64,000 nucleotides of DNA from Gymnopus androsaceus JB14 (taxonomy: Eukaryota > Basidiomycota > Agaricomycetes > Agaricales > Omphalotaceae): positions 1-64,000 of the forward strand of contig ML769474.1 in assembly GCA_009733575.1 (NCBI GenBank), read 5' to 3'. Numbering within the stretch: position 1 is the first letter of the stretch; each line of letters starts with the position of its first letter. Of this stretch, positions 31,830-45,436 are shown in pieces. The notes below the pieces were generated by a model that was not told the DNA's origin, did no database searches, and saw nothing but the letters and a program-made list of their open reading frames with translations. Made by a program: the position numbers and the translations under genes.

Positions 31830-32660
31830 CTAAAGTAGCTCACAAGATTTAATCTGCAATGTAGCAAGCTTTTCGCGGTCATTATCTGTAAGGGCCTTCT
31901 CCCAGAACCAGACATATTGGTCTATATAGGTTAGGCCCTTTATGAACATGAAGAGAATACGGAGACGTACTATTCTTGTCTGCTTTTGCCTGCTCTCCGG
32001 ATGCATGCCGTTCCAAAAATTTATGAGCATCCTCCTCTTCTGTCTTGATGTTCTTCTTTAGTTCAGCCAGCTGGCTTTCCAGTCTCTGAATTATCCGAGT
32101 TAGCATAGTATTGAAATGCAACGGAAAACCCGACCTTGAGGAGCGCAGCATCTCTGGCGTCAGCAGTAGACCCAGTACCTGCTCTGAGCCTTCGGTATCC
32201 GCGAGTAGAAACGGAGAGGTGCTGCTGTATATCTCCTCGAAGCAAGTGCATAGTGAACGTTTTAGCATGAGCAGCAAATAAATTAGAATTTTCTCCCGCG
32301 AGCAGGTGATACATCAAAATCGAGCGCGTCTCTGATTCATCACTTCGACCTTCACTGCAACTACGCATATATCTCTCTTTCAGGACTGAAACTACATAAC
32401 CAAGCTCAGATGTCTTCAACACTCTCTGTAAGTGACGTTTCGCTGCTTTTTCAGTGGCGCATTTCAAACTCTGCACAGATCCTCTCTGGGCCGTGTTTTG
32501 GCGACGAAAGTCCTTCTATTGTGAGATTATACCCTGATATCGTCTTTCACCAGAACTAAGTGCATATATACAGTCATCGGCCACAGACGCAGCCCCGACA
32601 CCCAGTCCTTTCGATCTTGCGTCGAATATCTCTGCAACACGGAATTTGGCGACTCACGAA
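31830..32660 (-). CDS. Hypothetical helical protein, unrecognised
   Basis: Coding-like minus-strand sequence ends with ALTDNDREKLATLQIKSCEL and a TAG at 31,830. Upstream it reads NTMLTRIIQRLESQLAELKK (coiled-coil-like), then PFLLADTEGSEQVLGLLLTP, and ILMYHLLAGENSNLFAAHAK. Joining the last two parts needs removal of one A in an AAAA run near 32,257. The frame continues upstream of 32,476 as EIFDARSKGLGVGAASVADD, interrupted by one TAG, and no ATG could be fixed. That upstream part lies antisense to the putative first exons of the next gene, so one of the two readings is wrong there. I do not recognise the family. Confidence 0.45.
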
Positions 32661-35248
32661 AACTTTCATGACAAAGTAAGTCGCGCTCTTGATTGAATTT
32701 TGACGCGAATCTGATCTTTCTGAATTACAAGACTCTCGAGTTGCCACGTACGAGCTCTACAGACCATCAAGACTTCACTGAAACTGCTTTATCCTTTCCA
32801 TCTGCTTCATTTGCAACGAAACATCAGTCGTCAATCGATTCTGATTCTGACACTGCCGAAGATCACATCGCTCATGCTCCTTCTTCTACTGCTAACGACT
32901 CAAATTCATTATTGCGTATCCGCATGCTCAATATCGAGGAGAAACCTCACTCAGAAGACGCCATGAAAGTCTCGAATCCTGACGGCAACTCTTCATTACC
33001 GTCGTCGCAATTTCTCGAATAAATATGAAAATTCGCCAGATATCACAAAGCTCTCAAATCCTGCCGAAGAATCTGCAGAGATACACGAATCGCAGCTCAG
33101 CCAACAATTGCTTCTATCCAACTTACCGTCTTCCACTCATCAGTCGCTCATCTTTTCGCCTTTCTCTTCTCCTGCACCAACTTCGGTCACCGCCGAGGGA
33201 AAGCCAGATAATTCTGATTCTGACCCACAGCGCGATGGTTCTTGCGACTATCCGATTATGGAACCTTCGTCGTTGTTCGGAACCAAACAGCTAGAAAATC
33301 AGTTCACGTTTACCGCATCTCTCAACTCCCAATGCTCACCTCCGCCTGCTCCTCGACCTGCTTTAGCAATGCTTCCCAGCTCTGAATCGGAGGCAGATCT
33401 CTCCACAGGGCCTTTGACTTCAATGAACAATTTGCTATCATCTTTATCTCAGAACCAGAACCCAGAATCGGCATCTGCTACCACAAATGGCCCGCACGAT
33501 GATGCTTCCGATTGCAGTAATGATCACTCTTCCCTTGAATCAACGGTGCCCAGCTCTTCGTCCGGTAACGCTCTACCATCATCGTCTCCGCCCAACTCTA
33601 GTCCTCCCGATATTTTTTCATCGTCACCTCAGGAAACTTCTCCGTTCTGTGAGGCGACAGTTACTGATACTAAAGAATTGCCGCCTGTAAGTATCCCGCC
33701 GATCATTCGCGATGGAAACTTACACTAATTTCTTGCTTTCGAAAGGCTTCCTTACATCGTACTACTTCGCTACGTCGACAGAAATCGACCGCTTATCACA
33801 CAGGACTCCATGCCGTCTTCGCCCGTTATTCCATGGATCAATGCAACCATTTCTAGCTCCAGTCCTTCCAATTCAATCTAGTCTATCGCCAATTGCTTTA
33901 GCATCTCAGCCTTTCCAAGAGAAATCTCGCTCAAGAATCCCAACCAAGACCCCAAATCGCTATCCATGGAGCCCTGCAAAAGTTTTGAAGAGTCTATGCA
34001 GCCTGTCCCTTCGAGCGACGATGATTTTATCCAGTTCAACTCAGATGATGCCGGCTCGGTAGGTTTACGTTCTACGACTAGTTAGATCATGTTAACGATT
34101 TGTGTACGATACAGGTCGCATATCTAGTTTCTTTGCCCACTCCAAGTTCTCCGGTTCCTTCTTCGTCTCCTGGGCGCGTCCATATGACGTCTTCTCCAGT
34201 ATCATCTCCGCGCATCAACCCATCCCGCTATGGCGTTTTCGTCCCCGCCGAAGAAGAGAAAAAGAGATCGTGAAGACGAGGTATGCATCAACTGGTCGTA
34301 TCGCATATATTCACTCTGATCGTGTACTCTCCAGGGTTCTCTATCGCTTCCGGGCTCTCCAGCTAGATCTGGGAAACGTCCAGTAAGCCCTCTTTCGGTA
34401 TCATGATTCCTTGACGCTAACCGTTTCTCTTCAGATGCATGTAATGCCTGCTCCGAAAAGGCCGACGGTGGCTTCACAACGGCGTCAACACAAGAAATTG
34501 ACTACTCCATTCAAATCTCCGCTGATGATGAAGACGGCGAAGCTCGAAGAGGAGAAGGAACCTCATTTGAGCCAGAACAGTACACTAACCGATTCCACTT
34601 CCAAGGCGCCTACCCCATCAGCTCCTCTTGCCTCGGCGAATAAACCTTCTGCCATCGAATCGAAGAAAAAGCATTTCACCGCTCGTGCCGCTGCCCAATT
34701 CAAGTCACCTCTATCTTCCACTGGAAATGCGAATTCGTCTCAGTCCCTTGGTTCTATTCGCTTGACGCCTTCGATCCAAGTGCTTGAGCGAAAGATTCAG
34801 ATTCTGAAAAGAGCGGTGAAGGTGAAGAAGGATAAGGAGGAGGAAGCATTGTCGGATCTGACGACACGGTGGACGGAAGCTGGGAGGGAAGTCGCTTGGG
34901 AAGTTTGGGAGTTGGTCAAGGACAGCGAAAACTCTTCGGGTGGGTCTTGGGGAAGCGACCTCTGAAGGGAAAAGGTCTTTCAAAGAAGGCTGGGGATGGG
35001 AAGGTCAAGGGAATGAGAAGCGGGCCAAATCGGAAGGTGGTGACTCGTGGGGTTGGAGTACACGGACTGAATCGACGGATGAAAATGCTATGCACCAGGA
35101 CGAACAGGAGTTGGGCGTGAAGGAACAACAAATGGATGAAGACGAAGAAAGGGTGGAATATACTTTGGGTATGATGCTGAGGCGTTTGGGAATCGACCCT
35201 GCTACCCTTGGGTGGGATGACGAAGAAGGTATCTTTAAAGATCCTTGA
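32583..35248 (+). CDS. Sfr1/Mei5-like recombination protein (frame disturbed)
   Basis: In yeasts the Swi5-Sfr1 (Sae3-Mei5) complex helps load Rad51/Dmc1 on single-stranded DNA. Here a long Ser/Pro/Asp-rich disordered N-terminus (PSSSSGNALPSSSPPNSSPP) leads to HKKLTTPFKSPLMMKTAKLE and the conserved helix SIQVLERKIQILKRAVKV, then WTEAGREVAWEVWELVKDSE and the tail GMMLRRLGIDPATLGWDDEE. The middle block fits the Dds20/Mei5 family. The start codon is not settled; exon sequence is visible from about 32,583 (PTPSPFDLASNISATRN). Frame problems: one extra base near 33,019, an in-frame TAG near 33,880, and one extra G near 34,951. The family call is moderate. Confidence 0.55.
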
Positions 35249-35547
35249 AGAACAGCTACGTAGAAACCGAGACTTTGTACTACATACTTGAGAACACGAT
35301 GTTCCATGATATCAAGTACCCTTAGTTTTGATTTATTCCTTGAACGTATTAAGGCTATCAGACGTAAGGATTCCTAGTTAGCTCTTGATTAAGGTATACA
35401 TAATACAACGTGTGTGTGAGTGGATAATGTATATTGTTCGGTTCAAAAAGCAAAAATCAATCGCTTGACACAGAATCATTATCCGCCAGGAAAGGCCTAT
35501 AACAATCATTTCATCAGTGCGCAAAAGATAAAATGAGCATCAGTCAC

Positions 35548-38500
35548 TCACGCATACTCGTACCCACTCCTGATTGCACTGGCCATCCATTCTTCGTCTG
35601 CCTCTTGCTGAGCAGGAAAGGCCGCTCCTCCTGCGATGCTGAGAACAACGGGAAGGAGGACGAGACCATGCAGAGCTCCGGCAATGATCAGCGTGAGCCA
35701 CATTCGGAAGTAGTATATCTTGAAGACAAGTATATTAGAGAAGTACCGGAATATATGAAAAATTATTGAGTTACCTGTAGAAGCTTGGATCTTGTGAGCC
35801 CTAGTACGCACATCCCAATGAGCTTGGTAAATGTAATGCCCGACAGAACCTACACCAGAACGACGGTCAGCAAGGCCAACGAGCAAACAGAGAAAAAGGA
35901 TTCACCGATGGTCCAACGTCGACTAAAGCGATCCACATCCTCTCGTCCCTTTCCTTCTGTCCTTTCGCCCTATCCGCTGTTCCAAAGGCCCATCCACTTC
36001 CTGCTCCTGACCCATACCCAGATCCCGGACCGGCGCTCATGAAGGCCCTCGCCACATGCACGCAGAATTCCACAGCAATACCTTCCGCCATCACCAGATT
36101 CACCAGACTCATCGCGTTTAAGCTTACTCCTTCGAGTCTCATCATTCCCATAACGCTCACTACCACCATGCATGTAACTGCTGTGACAATTCCGCCTGTG
36201 CGCAAAGAGCCAAGGAATACTGATGTGATTAAGAGGGTCGATAGGAGGCCCAGGCCCAAAATCATTTGCGTTGTGGATGTGATAGTGAGGTATTGGTCGA
36301 AGAAGACATAGTGAAGGGAATAGGGAAACACATCTGCGCCTGTGGATTCGGATATCGATGCAGCGATACGCCGTGCAGAGGTAAGAGACGCAATGAGGTC
36401 GGATTGAGATTTCAGTGGGGTGTGGAAGGAGCGGAAGTGAGATGCCACGATCTGGTTGCTTTCTTCACCATCCACATCTTTTCCAAACGCTACGCTCCCG
36501 CCGAAGCCTTCCCTGCCTCCAAGCGGGCATTCCTCGCCAGCCTCACTCTCCAACCACCACTTGGCATACTGTACAAATTCTTTTCCTTCCGGCAATCCAT
36601 CCATCGTGATATTCCATGCTGGCTCCCGATCCTCGAAGCATGGCCTGCAAAGACGTGCACTATCGCGCGGCGTACAGAGCACGGAGGGATCTCGTTTCCG
36701 TACACGACAACATGTGTCCACTTCGGGGTTAAGCCATGCGAAGAATGTGTCGATCCAGGATGCCGCAGGGTCTGCAAGGTAAGAAGGGGATTGGGAGGGG
36801 GACAGGAACGATAATTCGGCATGATCCACGAATAACGGATCGGACTCGAGTTGAGATAACAGGGATGAACGATAACACTTCGCTCTGAACTTGACCTCTT
36901 GTGCGTTCCGCCTCTAGTATATTACTGAGGCTCATTCTATCACAAGTCGTGAACCTTCCGCACAACTTCCTTTGTCCTTCTCTCTGAGTAGCATCCACGC
37001 CGCGAACGACAAAGTACACAGGAGGGCCAACATCTAGGTAGGCATCCATCTTGTCGAAGTATGACACAAGATAGGAAGAAGCAGGTAGCGCCAGGCGTTG
37101 ATCTAGATTAGAAGTTAGTGGGAAGCACAAAATAGTAAGCCGGGAGAAAAAATACTCACCCAAACCCAACTCGATTCCCTGCATTCCAATCACGCCCGCA
37201 ATAAAGATACCTCCAAACACAATCATCACCACAGCTTTGACTGCAGGTTTGAGCAAGAATGGAGCATAATACCTTCTAAAAAATCTCCCCAACCATCCCG
37301 ATGCTCCGACCCCACTAGCATTCCCGCCTCTTGCCAAACTTTCGCCGTAGGCACCAAAAGCACTGTAGCCTCCAGGACCATTATTATTAGTTCTGTCGGG
37401 AGATATGGGTGGTTCATCCAGAGTGTCTCTGTCATCTTCGTCTTCCGGAAGTGCGATTTGTCCCGGAAGACGAATACACGGCATACAATCCATCCTTCCT
37501 GCCTCGATCCTCCTTGCATCCAAGCCCATCCCGACACCAGCTAACAAGCCGACCTGGAGGAGACCATTGATGACCACTCCCCCCGCTGCATAGAGCGCAA
37601 AGTTTCGTACAGCAGGCATCGGTACTAGGGCACCCAAGAGGAACGCTACCGATTCTGCGAGTGTAGAGAGAAGGATCGAGGGTCCAATGAGGGATAGTGT
37701 GAGGGCAATACGAGTGGCCGGGGGTAGGTATGACGGATTCGGATAAGCTGAGGAGGGAGCAGAGGAGTATGATGATAGGGAAGAAGTCTGGTGATTATGT
37801 CTGGCGGGATTGGGGAAGTGCCGCGAAGAATACGTCGTTCGGGTAGGCGACATCATACGAGCTTCGGTCTCTGCGCCTTCCGTAAGACCGTTATCGTCCG
37901 CTGCTATCCTCTCTTCGCCTCGACCTCTGGGTCCCCAGCCTGCAGCTGCACTAAAGCCGCTGTTGTTCCCTGCATATAATCCATGAACTGCTTCCACTCG
38001 CCCAAGTTCTCCCATTAGCAGGAAAACGTTGTCCACTCCCACTGCAAGGACCAAGAACGGTATCACCTCCGCAATGACCAGTGTCACTTTCACACCTATC
38101 AGGGAGAACAGGGCAACAGAGGTGCTGATCGATAAAAGCACTAGTGCGAGCGAGAAGAGTGCTAGCAAAGTGTGTGATGTTAACGTGTAATTCCGTATCC
38201 AGGAAATTGCCGCGCGCAAGTGTGACTCCCATCCCTTGTTACCATTCTGGCTAGCACGATGAGTACTGCCACTACCACCACCACCACCACCACCTAACGT
38301 CAGTCCCACATACAGGAACATCGCTATATAGCTCCCCACCACAACCCTTACATCTGTATTTCCTTCCTTCCCAATTTCCTCTTCCAGACTTACGCCAGTA
38401 CTGAAATCCACATGTAGGCCAGCCTCAGCTGGTGCTCGCTGCTTCACATCTTCAAGGAAAGCACGTAATGTTCGTTCCCACTCCTCAGCAGCGCGCTCGA

Positions 38501-40208
38501 AAGTTTTTTGCTCTTCCGGATCTGGAGGGTTTAGGGATGAGGATAGGACAGCAGTGATGACCAGAGCGGGCGCATCAAGGTATGTATCGAGGTTTGCGTC
38601 GCGTGCGCCACCCAGTACATAGTGTGGCGCCAGCGGTTGGCCAAAGTCCGGTAAACATTCTACTGGACTCCGTGCACATGTCTCTATTCTTTCCTTGTAC
38701 GTTTCCTCGTCGTATTCTTCCAAACTTCCGCCAAACCATCCTGCGACACTCTGCACTACGCAAGGTGAGCCTGGACCCGCAGGAGCGAAGCACACGTCCT
38801 TGAGTGTGAGGTTATTGGGTGTGGAAACAAGGTCCTGCCGGATGTGTTGTTCGAGTTTGAATACGTACTGTAAATGTTCGAAAGACAGCACTGGGTCGTT
38901 CTCCTGATCGACGGAGGTAATGAAAAGCTGTTGCGGACGATAGAAAGGCCCGAAGTGCTCGTCGAAGTAATCTTTCTGTATTCGTGTTTCTGAATCAGGT
39001 GCGACCCAGAGCCGAACGGGATCTGTCTCTATAGAGAACTTGGTCCAACCAATGTTTATTATGCCAATGATGCTGAAAACGACAGCACTGGTGAGCATGG
39101 GGTAGGTAGCGGTAGTAAGGCCGAGGTTGTAAAAGAATCGACGAAGGATGGAGTTGAGCTTGTACTGCTTGGGCTGAACGGTTTCTACGGGGTCAATTAG
39201 ACCTCGAGCAAGGCTTACGCCGTGATCGTCTAGAGAAGCAGCACCGACCAGGGCTCGCGGAGAAGATGGAGTTTCGCCAGACAACGCCAGTCGCTCGTAG
39301 CGCCGTTCCTGCTGTTTGCGAATGGTACTTTGGATAAAGAATCCAAGGAGAAAGCCGACGACAGCAAGAGAGTAAGTGAGGATGAGAATGAAGGATAAAC
39401 AGGAGAGTAGACCGACGTGACATATTGCGTCGGTATCTGGAAGCTCTGGAAGGACCGGACATATGGACGGACAGTCGATGCAGGTACATCGCGAGCCCAA
39501 GTCAGTAATCCGTACAATTCCGCGCAGGAATATTGAGCGGAGTATATGGCGGAGCGGATATGGAAGGGAAAGTTGATTTGAAATGGACTAGCCCAAGCTA
39601 TCCTTCTCCTCTCCCAAAAAGCGAAAGAAGTCTGGGTAATTCTTTGCTCCTCCGCCTATAAAGTCCATCGCATATCCGTTACTGGCATCAAACTTGACAT
39701 TCTTACAACTGTCGAAGAAGCCCTGGCCAAACCGAGGCTCGACAAAAAAGTCGACAGACTTGACGGCAATCTGATTGCTAGTCGTGGTCTGAGTAGATGT
39801 AACGTTGAGAAAAGAGCCCTGGTCGGGTGAACAAGTGAATTTGCAGAAGAAATCGTGGAAGTTGTTCTTGCAAGCCGGACAGGCTGAGAGGATCCTGTCC
39901 ACTGTTTGAAAGTTTTCTGCCAAAGTCGATACTTGGTCCTGAGTGCAGCATAATGGTACAGAGTCAAAATCTGGCCCGCAAACATCTCGTATAAGCTTTC
40001 GTGTTTGGCTGTCGGGCTGAAAGAGATATGTTGGATATGAATTATAAAAAGTGAAGAACAACGGACCTCCTTTGGTGGCCCATCATAGGGACAAGGGAGT
40101 TGTTTACCAAATATACTCTTGCTTCCACAAGTATCACGCATCCCACATCGCTGAGGAGGACCCGACATGACGAACGGAGGGAGAAGAGCTAAGCGCCAAC
40201 CGCGTCAT
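35548..40208 (-). CDS. NCR1: NPC1/Ncr1-type sterol transporter
   Basis: A polytopic vacuolar/lysosomal membrane protein that exports sterols. The N-terminal sterol-binding domain is Cys-rich (MRDTCGSKSIFGKQLPCPYD; VCGPDFDSVPLCCTQDQV; CPACKNNFHDFFCKFTCSPD). Next comes SRCTCIDCPSICPVLPELP, the first membrane helices and a luminal domain. A sterol-sensing domain spans about 38,200-37,550 (IAEVIPFLVLAVGVDNVFLL). The second luminal domain has PAASWIDTFFAWLNPEVDTC, and the last RND-like helices include LVNLVMAEGIAVEFCVHVAR. A Gly run lies at about 38,290. Introns fit at about 40,070-40,020, 37,160-37,100, 36,890-36,780 and two near 35,800. A signal peptide (MTRLAL) at 40,208 needs one base removed, and three more single-base excesses cluster at 39,507-39,590 and cancel in frame. 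The family is certain, its integrity is not. Confidence 0.88.
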
Positions 40209-42047
40209 TGTGTGACCACGTGTGAACGGGCGTCTCGACGTAAAAGAACTCGCGCGACGCGATCGCCTTTCACTCCACGACATCGGGGGCGATATAGACT
40301 CTCGTTTTGACGATCGTGCAGCTGTTGTGTCTCTCCCGCTCTTCCTCTTGGCCAAGACCTATACTCACTCGTTTCAAATACTTACTCGTGTGCAAAATGC
40401 AGATTCCAATCAAATTCCAATCACTGTGAGCGCCAATCAGGGTGATTAGTGTCCAATTTTCGAGTGAAAAGGAACATTCAACCTAATTTGGGGGACTTTT
40501 AGGTTGATGTCAATTTCAGCTATTTCGTCAAATCTCGCAGGTGATTTTTCAGGTGAGAATCAACCAACCGGAGACATCGGCTTTCGGGCGCTTCTTCGAC
40601 TTGGTCGTTTAAAAAAAATATATGATGCCACGTAGTCACTCTGCCACGTAACAGCACGTAACACTTCGAGTTCAACAGCAACATCGACGTCGACGTGCCC
40701 ACCTTGCAGCCACCTTGTCTCGTTCTCTTGGACTTCAATGATTCAAGCAAGTCTCAAGATTTCATATATTGTTACTGGTCTGGCCTCTTTGCAGCAACTT
40801 AACCTCAGTCTCGATTCATCAAGATAGGTTTGAAGAATTTCAAGCACGCAAGCTTTGAAGGAGTATTCGATCATCAATTCTGGATTCAAAGTGTTCCTGT
40901 TGATTGTGGGGCGGCCATTGGAGTCTAGAGGGTTATTAGGGGATGATATCGATATTGAGACTGGTTACGCGTTGTTTGGGAGTGACGGTTTGTGAGTATG
41001 CCTGTTTATTCTTGAATGCTTCATTGATCCTTATATTTGCTTCCAGTTTCCCTATCCTTATCTGCTACGTTGCTGTCGAATTCATTCATAATACATTTGA
41101 CGGTTCTAATACAGCATCGTTCTTTGGTTCGGTTCATTTGTAACTCTATCGCCGAGGTCGATGGTTTGTTCTTTATCTACAAAGTACTAGTTACTGCATG
41201 TACGTTTACCGATAATGAATAAAATATTGTTTATACAACTATACTCATAGTCATATTCGACCGTTATAAGAATGAGATTCACCTAGAAGTTGGATGCGCG
41301 AAAGCTTGATTTTAGGTACTTTTCAACCTACAGACAGCGGGAAACAAAAATGGCAGGCAAAAATCCAAAGGTGATTTTGCGCAAAATAGGATGCGAATCA
41401 TCCTATAGCAACCTGGATTCCATTCAACCTACACATCACCCAACATTTGGATAATTCCTAACCTTCGGTAGGTTGATTTCATAGGTTGAAATCTGATCTA
41501 TGTGAACTGCACAGTGAATAACTTGCGAGTTTGCAAGCTCGTTTCCAAAGTCGATCCAAGGTGGTACTTGGCAAGGCACTATTGGATATTGCATTTCACT
41601 GTGATGAACCCCAATTATCATCCGAGACAAATCCTCTTGACGCGATAGCACACTCAGACATTACTGACTGCCTAAGAAGAAGCCGGCATCTACTAATTGC
41701 TAAACATTTTCTTGATGTGCAAATGTTATCTTATGCCTGTCTTGGGAAAATTTCGTGGCCCTGTACACTATGTAGTATTCATGCTCAGCTTCTCCTCCAA
41801 GGCGGAGGACTACAGCCCCGTCCTGATCACCCCAATGTCTGTTCCTTACCCATGATCATGCATCATTGAAAAATCATTCAGAAACATTTTTGGGATGGTG
41901 CTTTTGACAGTAGTACGTGCTATCTCATTCTCGATCGCCTTCTCCAGGATACCCAAGCCTAACCGCGGCTTGGATTATCTAGAAACGTATATAAGTACAG
42001 TCACACATCGACCTTTCAGATCAACTGTTGACTCTGACTCGGAATTC
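40209..42047. other. Intergenic region between NPC1 and laccase
   Basis: About 1.8 kb without a supported gene. Short open frames (e.g. 41,531-41,869) show no family resemblance. Related words 'aggttga' and 'caacct' occur in both orientations near 40,480-40,510 and 41,320-41,490, possibly a worn inverted-repeat element. The 3' end holds the laccase promoter; a TATA-like 'tatataag' lies near 41,987. Confidence 0.4.
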
Positions 42048-44612
42048 ATGGCTCCCTTCCCCCTCATAGGCCTGGGACTGCTTGCCAGCCTCCCCCTACT
42101 GGTGACGGCGGCTATTGGACCTGTTGCCGACTTGAACATCGTCAATTCTAAAATATCTCCTGATGGATATACGCGCTCTGCCGTCCTTGCGGGAGGTGTT
42201 TTCCCGGGACCACTAATAACAGGTCAGTCGAATTCAATGCAGAATAAACCAGATGCTTAAAGCTATCCTTTCTATCCCATTTCAGGAAACAAGTATGATT
42301 CGAACCATTTATCACACTAGTGTTTTAATCGAACCATGAACACAGGGGAGATACTTTCCAGATCAATGTTATCAACGACCTTACAGACGATACCATGCTG
42401 AAATCCACCTCGATCGTAAGCAGACTGTAAAGCGATCATCCTCTTGTATTCTCTCTAACGCGTCTTTACAGCATTGGCATGGCCTTTTCCAAAAGGGATC
42501 AAATTGGGCGGATGGGTGAGTATACGCGTCTCTGTTTAATCATTGCATCTGGTTCTGATTATTATTTTTCGCATTCAGACCTGCCTGTGCGCCACTTTCA
42601 TCCACTGTATCCTTGGATTAGTACTGATCTATTCTAGTCGTAAATCAATGCCCCATTGCTCCTGGAAATTCCTTCTTGTACGAATTCACCGTTCCTGATC
42701 AAGCCGGTACCTTCTGGTATCATTCCCATTTATGTGAGTACTTGCAATAACAAACGAGATATCAAGTATATCAAACTCGACCTCCTTCTATAGCAACGCA
42801 GTACTGTGATGGTCTTCGTGGACCATTCGTCGTATACGATTCAGACGACCCTTATATAGCTATGTATGATGTGGACGACGGTGAGGTTTCTCTCTTCGGG
42901 CTGTTAACTCGTCATCTTCTAATGATTGATCTTGGTATAGACTCCACCGTCATCACATTAGCCGACTGGTACCACCCTACTGCTCCAGAGCTAGCCTTGG
43001 TCCCTCCGCCGCCAATTTATAATGCTACCCTCATCAATGGTCTTGGACGCGAGTTAGGTGGTCCTTCGACTGATCTTACGGTTATAACTGTAAAGAAAGG
43101 ACTGCGGTTAGTCCTTCCAAACTTTTTCCAAGATATCCATTCACCATTCTCTACTGTAGATATCGGTTCAGAGTCATAGCAATATCGTGTCAACTAAACT
43201 TCAACTTTTCCATCGACGGACACGATTTGACTGTAGGTCTCGTCCTCCTTCCTCCCTTTCTTATTTTTTTCCCTCATCATCATCATCTCAGATAATCGAA
43301 ACCGATGGCGAATACACGGAACCACTCACTGTCGACTCCATCCAAGTTTTCGCTGGGCAACGATTTTCGGTGGTTGTCTCAATGACATTACCTATAAATA
43401 ATTATGCTATTCGCGCAAATCCCAACGAGGGAAACACTGGGTTTGAAGGTGGTATTAACATGGCTATATTGAGGTATGCCGGAGCAGCTGAGGAGGACCC
43501 TGACTGGCATGAAATAGCAAATGATAATCCGAAACCGTTCTATGAGCAGGATCTTCATGTACGTAGCATGATTGTAATAGTGAAAAGCTAAGCTAACGGT
43601 TTTGCTTAATCAGGCGCTCATAGATCCCGCTGCGGTAAGTGGGCATCCCACTTTCTTTTGCTCTCTCATGCTAACATCTTTCACATAGCCCGGAGAAGCC
43701 TATATTGAAGGTGCAGACGTCAGTTTGAATATGATCCTTGGACTCGTGAGTAACACCTACGGTTGTAATACCCGCGACTTATTGGGTGTAGGATCCCACC
43801 ACATTCCTATTTACCATCAACGGGCATTCATGGGTTCCTCCGACAGTACCAGTATTGTTGCAGATACTGAGCGGCACATACAAAGCTGGTGAGTTCGCGT
43901 GCCGACAAGCTTTATGTCTAACCAGTATTTCCCTCATAGCCGAACTTATGCCTGCTGGAAGCATATACCCCCTTCCCTTGAATAAATCAATACAACTGAC
44001 ATTCTCACCTGGAACGGCGGCTGCAGCGGGTGGACCTGTGAGTGATTTCTATTCAACTGCATAAGCCAAGTCCTGCACTAACAACCATTTAGCATCCTTT
44101 CCATCTTCACGGACACTCCTTCTCCGTCGTTCGCTCTGCCAGTAGCGATACATACAACTTTGAGAACCCTGTGCGAAGAGACGTTGTTTCTACTGGTCTC
44201 ATCGGGGATAATGTCACCATTCGTTTCATGACAGACAATTCCGGACCGTGGTTTTTGCACTGGTGAGTGCAGCGTAGTTTTCATGGTCTCGCAAAGTTGT
44301 CGAGCTGAATTTCAATCGACCTCGTGTTCCCTTCCTCGTAGTCACATCGACTGGCATTTAGACACGTAAGTTCATCTCTTATATTCCATCTCTCTGCATA
44401 TTTGATTGACTCGGCCTTAGAGGATTTGCGGTCGTGCTTGCCGAAGATGCTCCAGGAACTAAGGCGGCTAATAATGTTCCCGGTGCGTTGTACTTGTGAC
44501 ACCATGCCGCTTAGACTCGTCCTAATTTTTGCCCTCAGATACCTGGGACCAGCTGTGCCCCATTTATAACAGCCTCACTGATGAGCAGAAAGGTGGAATA
44601 ACATCCAGCTGA
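42048..44612 (+). CDS. Laccase (multicopper oxidase, secreted)
   Basis: It oxidises phenols with reduction of O2 to water, outside the cell, for lignin or pigment chemistry. A signal peptide ([20 protein letters not shown], cut near AIGP) precedes three cupredoxin domains. The copper ligands are complete: [39 protein letters not shown] and HCHIDWHLD followed by [10 protein letters not shown]. The residue 10 after the ligand Cys is Phe, the high-redox-potential type of laccase. About fourteen short exons join in phase without any frame problem, from the ATG at 42,048 to TGA at 44,612. An extended upstream frame from 41,895 also lacks stops, but the signal peptide fixes the start at 42,048. Confidence 0.95.
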
Positions 44613-45436
44613 GGAATCGGACAATGGACCCTTTGACGACTTATATTATCTTGGTATTGAATTCTGACTACAATGGACCAACCAACTGTACCACGCCATT
44701 TTCTCCGACGCATATGTATGTACTTTTACGTTGTTTTTGAATGAAGAACTTGTAAATTGTTCATAACACAAAATTGAGAGATGTGAGGTATACCACATCA
44801 GCTTGGGAAACCACCGGGCCTAGCCTATCTAGGGTCATCAACACTCATCGGCCTCATGACTAGCTTGTGGGCACAGTACTATTGCTTCCTTCCGAGTCGG
44901 AATGTTTTGAATTAGATTCCAAAACCGCTACTATACCGGCGGCTGAATCTGAAAATCTTCCCGTTGAAAGTATTTCTCTCATATCTTCACGAGTCAACCC
45001 ACATGGATACAGATTGATTACATGAGATGCATTGTTTCCTCATGCAACCTATTTGCGAGAATCAGCTTTGACCAACCCGATTTGGAAATCTTTTTTTTCA
45101 ATATCTCAGCTTTGACCAAGCGAGGGTCCGCATCTGTGTGTAGTCTCAAAGCATAAATCTTCCACTGAGACTAGGTCCTTCTTTCATTCCTTGAGTGAAG
45201 CTTTTAGAGGAGCGTAAAACCTCAAGCTTTTGTCTTTCATTCCCTCTAGATTCCGCTTTACAGTTTTCTCACCAAGTTTGTATTTGATCGCGAGTTTTGA
45301 TACACAAAGCACTACGTACGAAGGTCTGAAGAAAGCGGTAGAAAGATACAAGGACAATCGGCCAGCCACGTATATGGATACGATACCATGCATTTTGAGG
45401 GCCTTTTTTCAATCGTTTCTGAAACTATCATGCCAA
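44613..45436. other. Intergenic region between laccase and SmF
   Basis: About 820 bp downstream of both convergent genes. No frame with family likeness is present. 'atctcagctttgaccaa' occurs imperfectly twice near 45,065 and 45,105. It is expected to hold the 3' ends of both transcripts. Confidence 0.4.

Noticed and set aside
36729..39500. A 923-residue uninterrupted protein as the true NPC1 product
   Set aside because: It reads through introns (e.g. about 37,160-37,100 and from 36,890), leaving the family sequence; the spliced form continues into the next exons.
41895..42047. Laccase start at the upstream codon at 41,895
   Set aside because: The ATG at 42,048 gives a normal signal peptide directly before the first cupredoxin domain; the extension would bury it.
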